From contig JADFDU010000011.1 in NCBI GenBank assembly GCA_018262775.1, forward strand, positions 165,405 through 229,404: a stretch of 64,000 nt of DNA. The letters run 5' to 3'. The stretch's first letter is position 1, and each line of letters begins with the position of its first letter. Origin of the DNA: Rhodocyclaceae bacterium (GTDB taxonomy: Bacteria; Pseudomonadota; Gammaproteobacteria; Burkholderiales; Rhodocyclaceae). Under the pieces are notes generated by a model. That model did no database searches. It saw nothing but the letters and a program-made list of their open reading frames with translations, and had not been told where the DNA came from. Positions 1-6,974 of the stretch are shown one piece after another. The translations under genes were made by a program, and so were the position numbers.

Positions 1-1
1 A

Positions 2-1081
2 AAGCGCGTGGCCGCCATGGAAGGCGGCATTGCCGGACTGGCGGTGGCCTCGGGAATGGCTGCAATCACTTATGCCATCCAGACCATCGCCGAAGCGGGC
101 GACAATATCGTCTCGGCCAGCACGCTCTACGGCGGCACCTATAACCTCTTCGCCCATACCTTGCCGCAATACGGCATCACCGTGCGCTTCGCCGACTACC
201 GCGATCCGCAGGCCTTCGAGAAGCTGATCGACGGCCGTACCAAGGCAGTGTTCTGCGAATCGGTCGGCAATCCCCTTGGCAACATCACCGATTTCGATAA
301 GCTGGCCGAGATCGCCCACCGGCACGGCATTCCGCTGATCGTAGACAACACGGTACCCACGCCTTGCCTGTGCCGGCCCTTCGAACACGGCGCCGACATC
401 GTCGTGCATGCGCTGACAAAGTATCTGGGCGGCCACGGCAACTCGATCGGCGGCATCATCGTCGATTCGGGAAAATTCCCCTGGGCCGATCACAAGCAGA
501 AGTTCAAGCGGCTGAACGAACCCGACGTCTCCTATCATGGCGTGGTCTACACCGAGGCGCTGGGGCCGGCCGCCTACATCGGCCGTGCCCGCGTCGTGCC
601 CCTGCGCAACATGGGCGCGGCGATCAGTCCCTTCAACGCCTTCCTCATCCTGCAAGGCATCGAGACCGTGACACTGCGCATGGAACGCATCTGCGAGAAC
701 ACGCTGAAGGTCGCGCAGTTCCTCAAGGGCCATGCCAAGGTCTCGTGGGTGAATTACGCCGGCCTGCCAGACCACAAGGACCACGGCCTGGTGAAGAAGT
801 ACATGAATGGGCGCGCCTCGGGCATCCTCACCTTCGGCGTCCAGGGCGGCATCGAGGGCGGCACGCGCTTCCAGGACGCCTTGCAACTGATCGTGCGGCT
901 GGTCAATATCGGCGACTGCAAATCGCTCGCCTGCCACCCGGCCTCGACCACGCATCGCCAGCTTTCGCCGGAGGAAATGGCCAAAGCCGGCGTGTCGGAG
1001 GACATGGTGCGCCTGTCCATCGGCATCGAGCACATCGACGACATCCTCGCCGACCTCGACCAGGCGCTGCAGGCCGCATAG
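2..1081 (+). CDS. metY: O-acetylhomoserine sulfhydrylase (partial, 5' end outside window)
   Basis: PLP-dependent Cys/Met metabolism enzyme that makes homocysteine from O-acetylhomoserine and sulfide in the cytoplasm. The reading frame is open to the first base of the window, and the visible 359 residues begin KRVAAMEGG, which in the family lies about 70 residues in, so the true start is upstream. Visible family signatures are YGGTYNLF, the VDNTVPTP segment and the PLP-lysine segment LTKYLGGHG, with NIGDCKSLACHPASTTH near the C-terminus. The assignment to the O-acetylhomoserine branch rather than MetB/MetC rests on the extended insert with PDVSYHGVVYTE. It ends 16 bp before the next gene on the same strand. 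Confidence 0.9.
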   Translation, partial: KRVAAMEGGIAGLAVASGMAAITYAIQTIAEAGDNIVSASTLYGGTYNLFAHTLPQYGITVRFADYRDPQAFEKLIDGRTKAVFCESVGNPLGNITDFDKLAEIAHRHGIPLIVDNTVPTPCLCRPFEHGADIVVHALTKYLGGHGNSIGGIIVDSGKFPWADHKQKFKRLNEPDVSYHGVVYTEALGPAAYIGRARVVPLRNMGAAISPFNAFLILQGIETVTLRMERICENTLKVAQFLKGHAKVSWVNYAGLPDHKDHGLVKKYMNGRASGILTFGVQGGIEGGTRFQDALQLIVRLVNIGDCKSLACHPASTTHRQLSPEEMAKAGVSEDMVRLSIGIEHIDDILADLDQALQAA

Positions 1082-1097
1082 GACGCCCTGCCGGACC

Positions 1098-1394
1098 ATG
1101 AGCGACATCCTCATCCGCCGCAGCCACACCATGAGCCCGAAGGCGGCCCGCCAGGCCGCCGAGAAGATCGCCCGTCAGTTGGACGAGGAGTTCGACCTGA
1201 CCTACGAGTGGGAGGAGAATGTCCTCATCTTCACGCGCAGCGGCGTCAACGGAGAACTGGTCGTAGCCAAGAAGGAGGTGCACATCCGTGTCCGCCTAGG
1301 CTTCCTCCTGTTCGCGATCAAGCCGCGCGTGGAGGCGGAAATCCACCGGTTTTTCGACGAGAACTTCGGGCCGGATGCCGGCCCGAAGGTGTAA
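1098..1394 (+). CDS. Polyhydroxyalkanoic acid system family protein
   Basis: Small 98-residue protein resembling the short PHA granule-region proteins found beside polyhydroxyalkanoate genes in proteobacteria. It begins MSDILIRRSHTMSPKAAR, has a charged amphipathic helix (about residues 14-32), then a beta-rich domain ending in a helix with EAEIHRFFDENFG. No enzymatic motif is visible, and its molecular role in the family is not well defined. It lies 16 bp after the sulfhydrylase and converges on the acyl-CoA-binding protein gene with no gap. The presence of a phasin and a wax ester synthase nearby supports a role in storage-lipid granules. Confidence 0.7.
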   Translation: MSDILIRRSHTMSPKAARQAAEKIARQLDEEFDLTYEWEENVLIFTRSGVNGELVVAKKEVHIRVRLGFLLFAIKPRVEAEIHRFFDENFGPDAGPKV

Positions 1395-1652
1395 TCAGGA
1401 CTTCAGCGACTCGATCAGGTCGATATAGCGCTGCATGGCATCATCCTTGCCCGTATCCTTGATCGCCGCCCACGCATCGTATTTCGCGCGGCCAACCATG
1501 TCCGTGAAGCCGGGACGCTTGCCCTCAACATCGCCGGCCGTGGCCTGCTTGTAGAGGGCATAGATCTGCAGCAGCGTGCTGTTGTCCGGCCGCTCGCTCA
1601 GGTTTTTCGACGCCGCCACCGCCGCCTCGAAACTTGCCTTGATGTCCGCCAT
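1395..1652 (-). CDS. Acyl-CoA-binding protein (ACBP)
   Basis: Protein of 85 residues, the normal size for the ACBP family, which buffers and delivers long-chain acyl-CoA esters. Visible family features are the helical start MADIKASFEAAV, the LQIYALYKQATAGD segment that forms part of the acyl-CoA pocket, and KYDAWAAIKDTGKDDAMQRYI. The ATG at 1652 is chosen because it matches the family N-terminus and is preceded by a GGAGGGGAG ribosome-binding site; the frame stays open another 60 codons upstream but that stretch has no homology. The next gene, on the opposite strand, makes wax esters or triacylglycerol from acyl-CoA, so the pair plausibly acts on the same pool. Confidence 0.88.
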   Translation of the reverse strand: MADIKASFEAAVAASKNLSERPDNSTLLQIYALYKQATAGDVEGKRPGFTDMVGRAKYDAWAAIKDTGKDDAMQRYIDLIESLKS

Positions 1653-1743
1653 ACACTCCCCTCCGCTTGATCGCAACGCCCAATCGGCCGCCGTCCCGGT
1701 ATTATAGGCGAACCCCAATACACCCTTGGCACCCCTGACTCCC

Positions 1744-3297
1744 ATGAGCAAGCGCGAGCGCGTCTCCCCGGTCGACACGGCCTGGCTGCGGATGGACCGG
1801 CCGACCAACCTGATGATGATCGTCGGCGTCATGATGTTCGACGGCGCGATGGATTACGACCGCCTGCGGCGCACGCTCGAATCACGGCTGCTCTCCTACC
1901 GCCGTTTCCGGCAGAAAGTGGAGCACGACGCCACCGGCGCCTTCTGGGTCGACGACGAGGACTTCGACCTCGATCGCCACCTGCACCATGCCGCCCTGCC
2001 CGCCGGCGACCACAAGGTCGAGTTGCAGAAAATGGCGGCCGACCTGATGACCACCCCGCTCGACCCGAACCGTCCGCTGTGGAGCTATCACCTCATCGAC
2101 AACTACGACGGCGGCTCGGCGCTGGTGGTGCGCATCCACCACTGCATCGCCGATGGCATCGCCCTCATCGGCGTCATACTCTCGCTCACCGACACCACGC
2201 CGGACGCCCCGGAGCGGCCCGGCCCGCCCCTGGAAATGGCCAAGGAGGACGGTCCCGACAGCTTCTTCTGGGACCGCGTCTACGCACCCGTCACCCAGGG
2301 CATGATCTCTGCCTTGAATCTGGGCACCCAGGCCTGGCTGAAATATTTCGAACTGCTGACCCATCCCGGCCAGGCGTTCGACTACAGCCGCAAGGGTGTC
2401 GGCATGGCGGCCGAACTGGCCAACCTGCTCATCATGCCGTCCGATTCACAAACCCGCTTCAAGGGCAAGCCCGGCGGCACCAAGGCGGTGGCCTGGTCGG
2501 AACCGATGCCGCTCGCCGAAATCAAGGCGGTGGGCAATGCCCTCGGCTGTTCGGTGAACGACCTGCTGCTGTCCGCCGTGGCGGGCGCACTGCGAGGGTA
2601 TCTTGTGGAACAGGGCGATCCGGTGGAAGGCGTCGAAGTGCGCGCCATGGTACCGGTCAACATGCGCTCGAAGGCGGACGAGGGGAAACTCGGCAACCGC
2701 TTCGGCCTGGTCACCCTGCTGTTGCCGGTCTACGTCGAGAATCCCTTCGAACGGACCTACGAGGTCAGGCGGCGCATGGCGGAACTGAAGGGGTCATACC
2801 AGCCTGTCGTCGCCCTCGGCGTGCTCGCCGCCACCGGCATGGCGCCGAAATTCGTGCAGGACATCGCGCTCGACATCCTCGCCAACAAGGCCTCGGCGGT
2901 GATGACTAATGTACCCGGGCCGACGCAGCCCCTCTACATGGCGGGCGCACATCTGACGCAGCAGTTGGTCTGGGTGCCGCAGAGTGGCAATATCGGCATG
3001 GGCGTCTCCATCCTCAGCTACAACGGCAAGGTACAGTTCGGCCTCGTCACCGACCGCCATTTCGTCACCGACCCGGAGCGCATCGTCTCGCGCTTCCGCA
3101 CGGAATTCGAAAAGCTGGTGTATGCCCTGCTGCTGGACCCGTGGGAAGAGTTACGTTCGCCCGAGGAAATCGAGGAAAGTCTGGAAGAGGAACTGGCGCT
3201 TGCCACCTGCGCGCCTGCGGCCACGAAAAGGCCCAGCAAGCCACGCAAGCCGCGCGCACCGCGGAAGAAGGCTGCCGCGCCGTCTTCCACGGACTGA
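1744..3297 (+). CDS. Wax ester synthase / diacylglycerol acyltransferase (WS/DGAT)
   Basis: Bifunctional acyltransferase that joins acyl-CoA to a fatty alcohol (wax ester) or diacylglycerol (triacylglycerol). The 517-residue length fits the family. The catalytic HHxxxDG motif is HHCIADG at residues 132-138, and the N-terminal SPVDTAWLRMDRPTN segment is typical. A second conserved block containing VTNVPGP lies in the C-terminal half. The C-terminus carries a Lys/Pro/Ala-rich tail (about the last 27 residues), unusual for the family and similar in character to phasin tails. ATG 1744 is preferred over an in-frame TTG at 1726. A fatty acyl-CoA reductase 3.7 kb downstream could supply the alcohol substrate. 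The stop codon lies inside a copy of the 24-bp dispersed motif. Confidence 0.92.
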   Translation: MSKRERVSPVDTAWLRMDRPTNLMMIVGVMMFDGAMDYDRLRRTLESRLLSYRRFRQKVEHDATGAFWVDDEDFDLDRHLHHAALPAGDHKVELQKMAADLMTTPLDPNRPLWSYHLIDNYDGGSALVVRIHHCIADGIALIGVILSLTDTTPDAPERPGPPLEMAKEDGPDSFFWDRVYAPVTQGMISALNLGTQAWLKYFELLTHPGQAFDYSRKGVGMAAELANLLIMPSDSQTRFKGKPGGTKAVAWSEPMPLAEIKAVGNALGCSVNDLLLSAVAGALRGYLVEQGDPVEGVEVRAMVPVNMRSKADEGKLGNRFGLVTLLLPVYVENPFERTYEVRRRMAELKGSYQPVVALGVLAATGMAPKFVQDIALDILANKASAVMTNVPGPTQPLYMAGAHLTQQLVWVPQSGNIGMGVSILSYNGKVQFGLVTDRHFVTDPERIVSRFRTEFEKLVYALLLDPWEELRSPEEIEESLEEELALATCAPAATKRPSKPRKPRAPRKKAAAPSSTD

Positions 3298-3302
3298 CTT
3301 TT
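3279..3302 (+). repeat. 24-bp dispersed motif, copy 1
   Basis: Reads GCCGT, 8 bp, GACTGACTTTT. It overlaps the last codons and the TGA stop of the wax ester synthase gene. Confidence 0.7.
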
Positions 3303-3335
3303 ACTTTTTGATTTCACCGCTGCGCTTAAAACCAC

Positions 3336-3404
3336 GTCATTCCCGCGGAAGCGGGAATCCAGGGGTTTAGCGGCACTCTGGATTCCCGCTTCCGCGGGAA
3401 TGAC
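3336..3404. repeat. Dispersed inverted repeat (family 1)
   Basis: Two facing 25-bp arms beginning GTCATTCCCGCGGAAGC and ending in its reverse complement, separated by a short variable loop. Each arm also contains its own small hairpin (CCCGCNNNAGCGGG). It sits between convergent genes, so its hairpins may also stop transcription. Confidence 0.85.
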
Positions 3405-3411
3405 ATACTTC

Positions 3412-4194
3412 CTACTCTTCCAGTTCCGCCTTCGCCGCTTCGATGTCGAGGCGCTCCATGGCATCCATCGGCTTGCACGCCGCCGCGTCGTTGTAGAGTT
3501 TCTCCGCCTGCTTCATCTTCGCTTCGCCGAACAGCATTACCAGGCCGTTGGCGTACTCGATGCGCGCGATGGCCGAATCCGGATTGAGCTTGAGCGCCTG
3601 CTCGAAATGCTCGATGGCGGCGTCCTTCTTCGCGCCATAGGTCAGACTGCCAACCATCGCGCCCACCTTGTTGATCACCTCGGCATGGAAGGCGCCGAGG
3701 GCGATGTGCGCGTCGGCATGATCGGGGTTCAGCTTGAGTGCCTTGGTGAGGCTGTCGCGCACTTTGCCGCCATGGCCCAGCGCCAGCGCCTTCGCCACCG
3801 AAATGCCCTGGCTGTAGCGGCCCAGCGCCAGGGCGTGGAAGTAATAGGCATTGGCGTACTTCGGCATTTTCGCCATCTGCTCCTCGCCGCGCGCCACTGC
3901 CTCCTCGAACAGCGCCAGCTTCTTCTTCTCGTTATCCTCGAGATAGGTGGCGTAGATCGTCGCCGCCTTGTTGGCCACGGCATAACCGGGCAGGCCCAGG
4001 CTCACGCCCAGCTCGCAGGCCTGCTGGAACTCGCCCTGGTGGTAGAGCCGCCAGGCCTCCTGGATCTGCTCTTCCTTCGGAAACTGCTCACGGTCGCCGC
4101 GATGCAACCGGTCCCAGTGCTTCTTCAGCGCTGCGCCGTCATAGGCGTAGGCTTTATCCGCATGGGGAAATTTGTTCCATCCACCCTTGGCCAT
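3412..4194 (-). CDS. Tetratricopeptide-repeat (TPR) protein
   Basis: Protein of 260 residues, mostly alpha-helical, with TPR-like repeats at about residues 45-80, 105-160 (KALKLNPDHADAHIALG) and 190-225 (QALKLNPDSAIARIEYA). There is no signal peptide and no catalytic motif, so a scaffolding or protein-binding role in the cytoplasm is the most that can be said. It starts 18 bp after the stop of the TetR regulator gene and has an AAGGAG ribosome-binding site, so the two probably form an operon. Whether the TPR protein acts with the regulator or with the lipid enzymes is unknown. Confidence 0.8.
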   Translation of the reverse strand: MAKGGWNKFPHADKAYAYDGAALKKHWDRLHRGDREQFPKEEQIQEAWRLYHQGEFQQACELGVSLGLPGYAVANKAATIYATYLEDNEKKKLALFEEAVARGEEQMAKMPKYANAYYFHALALGRYSQGISVAKALALGHGGKVRDSLTKALKLNPDHADAHIALGAFHAEVINKVGAMVGSLTYGAKKDAAIEHFEQALKLNPDSAIARIEYANGLVMLFGEAKMKQAEKLYNDAAACKPMDAMERLDIEAAKAELEE

Positions 4195-4212
4195 CCTGGT
4201 CTCCTTATTGGC

Positions 4213-4860
4213 TTACGTACTTACATACTCTTGCGAAAGCTTCTGCAACAACTGGCGCGAGGCCCCCTGCAGGAAGGGCGCCATCATCGACATCACCTGG
4301 TACACGCCCCGCCCGAGGCCGCTGCTCGGATCGCGCCGGCGCGGATCACGCGCATATTCAAACGGCAGCCAGTAGGTGGCGATGACCGCCATGTTGGTCG
4401 CCAGCGCCTGGATCTCGCTGGCACTGGCCTTCATCTCGCCGGTGGCCACGAGTCCTTCGCACAACGCGGTTCCCGTCTTCACCTTGTGCGCGAGGATCTG
4501 CTTGAAATGCACTTCCAGCAGCCGGTTGCGCGACAGCAGATCGTCCAGGTCGCGGTAGAGGAAGCGGTATTTCCAGATTTCCTCGAAGAGCACATGCAGG
4601 AACAGCCACATGTCCTCGACGTTGGGTGCGCGGCGTGCCGGTGAAGCCAGCGTCTCGCTGATCTCCCGTTCGAAGCCGGCGAACAGCTCGTTGACGATCT
4701 CGTCCTTGCTGTGGAAATGATAGTAGAGGTTGCCCGGGCTGATGTTCAGGTCATCGGCAATGACCGTGGTGGTGACATTCGGCTCGCCGAAATCGTTGAA
4801 CAGCCGCAGGCTGGCTTCGAGGATGCGCTCGCGAGTGCGCCTTTTCGGTTTTCTTTCCAT
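4213..4860 (-). CDS. TetR/AcrR family transcriptional regulator
   Basis: Repressor-type DNA-binding protein of 215 residues. An N-terminal helix-turn-helix covers about residues 10-50, with the pattern RERILEASLRLFNDFG, then TVIADDLNISPGNLYYHF, typical of TetR recognition helices. The C-terminal half is an all-helical ligand and dimer domain. ATG 4860 is chosen over one 12 codons upstream because MERKPKRRTRERIL matches the usual basic lead-in. It lies between the TPR gene and the patatin gene on the same strand. The surrounding lipid genes suggest that it senses an acyl-CoA or fatty acid, but this is inference. Confidence 0.88.
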   Translation of the reverse strand: MERKPKRRTRERILEASLRLFNDFGEPNVTTTVIADDLNISPGNLYYHFHSKDEIVNELFAGFEREISETLASPARRAPNVEDMWLFLHVLFEEIWKYRFLYRDLDDLLSRNRLLEVHFKQILAHKVKTGTALCEGLVATGEMKASASEIQALATNMAVIATYWLPFEYARDPRRRDPSSGLGRGVYQVMSMMAPFLQGASRQLLQKLSQEYVST

Positions 4861-4908
4861 GGCAGGCAAAGCATAGCACCCTGCCGCGCGGGGCAAAACC
4901 GCAGCGGC

Positions 4909-6291
4909 TCAGGCCGCCTTGCGTGTCGGCAGCCGGTCTTTCAGCCAGTGCTCCAGCCCGTCGAGGGAATCCCCCAGGCGGTGGCTTGCCGCCAGCAGGG
5001 TGTCTTCCTTCTCCGCATGGCCGCCGATGTCGTGATGCGCCAGGGACTGCTTTTCCTTAAGCGCCTCAAGGCGGATGCTGATGCCATGCCGGGCGAGAAT
5101 CGGCCCCAGCTCATGGCGGCGCCGATAGAGCTCGATGCGCGTCTTCTGGTAGGCATGGTCGCAGAGGCGGCGACGGCTCGAATAGCTGAACATGTTGGTA
5201 AAGAACATCTCGGCGTCATCGCTGTTCGGCTCGAACAGCACAACATCGGAATTCTTGTAGTCAGCGCTGTATTTGGCCATGCCCACCTGCAGGCGCGAGT
5301 GGATGATGGAGCGGAAGGTCTGAGCCAGCACCACCGGCAGGCCGCCATCCACCAGCTTGTGGCGCTTGCCGGCACCGCGCTTGACCGCCAGTTCCGAATC
5401 GAAGGGCACCAGCGGGTTGACGCACAGCACCAGCTCGGCACCCTCCTTCAGGGCGACCGAGGCGTGCAGGGTCTTGCGCAGCGCGCCATCGACATAATGG
5501 CGGCCGTCGACCTCCACCGGCGGGAACAGTCCCGGCAGCGCCGCGCTGGCCTGCACCGCGGTGGAAATCGGCACATGGTCCTGACCGGCCGCGCCGAACA
5601 CCACCGATTCGCCGGAATCGAGGTCGGTCGCCACCAGGAACAGGCGATGCCTGAGCTGGCGAAAATCGTTGCTGCGGCCCGGTGCGGTAAAGATACGGCT
5701 GAGGAACTGATTGATGCCGGCGCTGTTGAAGATGCCGGTCGGGATGGCCTGGGACAGGCGCTGGAATGACTCGAAGAAACTCTGGCTCCAGGGACTGGCG
5801 AGATAGTTCCAGATCGAGGCCAGCAACAGCGGCGGTACCGACAACGCCCGCATGGCGTATTCGCGGAAAGCCGGCTTGAGCAGCAGTTCCGGCTCGAAGA
5901 CCTCATCGGCGGTATCGTTCTCGATGAACATGTGGCGCATGCGCTCGGGCGTGAGCCCGTTCGCCAGCCCGGCGGCAACGAAACCGCCCGAACTCACGCC
6001 GATATAGACGTCGAGGTCATTGAAATCGATGCCCTCGAGCGACTCCGATAATGCCAGGAGCACGCCGAGTTCGTAGATGCCGCCCAACGGTCCGCCGCCG
6101 GCAAGCGCCAAGCCGATGCGAGGCTTTCGCTTCCTGTCATTCCCGTCGTCATCCTCGGACTTGATCCGGGGAAAGCGGGAATCCAGTGGTTTGCGCGTAG
6201 CGCTGGATCCCCGCTTGCGCGCAGTGTTGGATCCCCGCTTGCGCGCAGTGTTGGATCCCCGCTTGCGCGGGGATGGCACACCCTTGACCAT
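4909..6291 (-). CDS. Patatin-like phospholipase with repeat-derived N-terminus
   Basis: Serine-aspartate acyl hydrolase. The glycine-rich oxyanion loop AGGGPLGG spans residues 64-71, the nucleophile elbow is GVSSG (Ser100) and the catalytic Asp is in DGA (Asp268). Total length is 460 residues. The first 56 residues are translated from a dispersed repeat and read as reiterated RKRGSNTA-like units, very basic and unlike any patatin domain; true patatin homology starts near RIGLALAGG. ATG 6291 is the only sensible upstream start (a GTG four codons later is also possible). The substrate could be phospholipids or storage granule lipids, given the neighbouring wax ester synthase and phasin. Confidence 0.85.
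   Translation of the reverse strand: MVKGVPSPRKRGSNTARKRGSNTARKRGSSATRKPLDSRFPRIKSEDDDGNDRKRKPRIGLALAGGGPLGGIYELGVLLALSESLEGIDFNDLDVYIGVSSGGFVAAGLANGLTPERMRHMFIENDTADEVFEPELLLKPAFREYAMRALSVPPLLLASIWNYLASPWSQSFFESFQRLSQAIPTGIFNSAGINQFLSRIFTAPGRSNDFRQLRHRLFLVATDLDSGESVVFGAAGQDHVPISTAVQASAALPGLFPPVEVDGRHYVDGALRKTLHASVALKEGAELVLCVNPLVPFDSELAVKRGAGKRHKLVDGGLPVVLAQTFRSIIHSRLQVGMAKYSADYKNSDVVLFEPNSDDAEMFFTNMFSYSSRRRLCDHAYQKTRIELYRRRHELGPILARHGISIRLEALKEKQSLAHHDIGGHAEKEDTLLAASHRLGDSLDGLEHWLKDRLPTRKAA
6136..6280. repeat. Dispersed inverted repeat (family 1) inside a coding region
   Basis: Contains GTCATTCCCG arms, then three nearly identical direct units of about 28 bp built on TTGGATCCCCGCTTGCGCG. 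It forms the 5' end of the patatin gene in frame. Confidence 0.8.
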
Positions 6292-6315
6292 CCTCGTCCC
6301 GCCTCTGAGGGACGC

Positions 6316-6759
6316 TTACTTCTTCGCGGCGCTGCGACGCGGGGCCGGCTTCTTCTTCGCCCCTTCCAGATTCTGCACGACTTCGGTCAGTTCGACCACG
6401 CGCTTGGACAGGCGCTCGATGTCCTTCTTGGTGGGCACGCCGAGGCTCGACAGGGAGCGCGCAACGCGATCCTCGAACACCTGCTCCAGCTTGTCCCAGG
6501 TGCCGGACGCCTTGGCGGCCGCCTCGGCCATCTTGTCGCCGGTGACCTTGCGCACGAACGACTGACGGGTTTCGCCTTCCTTCACGAGCGCGTCGAACAT
6601 CTTCACGCCCTCGGCCCCGAGTTTCGTGCCGCTCGCCTGCGCCTTGGCGAATGCGCCCAAGCCGGCCAGCCAGATCTGTTGTGCAGACTCACGCACCGTC
6701 TGCGCGAAATCGTTGTCCATCGATGATTTTCCTGCCAATGACTTGAGCTTCTTGACCAT
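6316..6759 (-). CDS. Phasin-like PHA granule-associated protein
   Basis: Protein of 147 residues of the poly(hydroxyalkanoate) granule-associated (PhaI/PhaF-like) family. After a short basic start (MVKKLKSLAGK) comes an amphipathic helical domain with AQQIWLAGLGAFAKAQ, the phasin hallmark, then a coiled-coil segment (about residues 95-130) and a short basic Lys/Pro/Ala tail. ATG 6759 is chosen because a GGAGG ribosome-binding site lies 7 bp upstream; the frame is open further without homology. It would coat storage granules and limit their size. It is divergent from the fatty acyl-CoA reductase gene. Confidence 0.87.
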   Translation of the reverse strand: MVKKLKSLAGKSSMDNDFAQTVRESAQQIWLAGLGAFAKAQASGTKLGAEGVKMFDALVKEGETRQSFVRKVTGDKMAEAAAKASGTWDKLEQVFEDRVARSLSSLGVPTKKDIERLSKRVVELTEVVQNLEGAKKKPAPRRSAAKK

Positions 6760-6913
6760 GATGTTGCCTCCTGTACAAAATTGAAATTCCTTACCCTGTT
6801 GGCCGCATGTGGCCAAAGCGCCTGCGTACTGCGGATCCCACGCTGCCAATCTAGCCGGAATAATTAGTGAAGGCACACTAAAAGGCTGGGCGTTTCACTC
6901 TAATGACACGGGC

Positions 6914-6937
6914 ACCGTCCTGCCGCGACTGACTTCC
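6914..6937 (+). repeat. 24-bp dispersed motif, copy 2 (divergent)
   Basis: Reads ACCGT, 8 bp, GACTGACTTCC, with two mismatches to the consensus. It lies in the divergent promoter region between the phasin and reductase genes, just upstream of a TATGAT-like box. Confidence 0.55.
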
Positions 6938-6974
6938 CGTGTATGATATTTAGCTCTGCAACGAGGAGGTTGGC

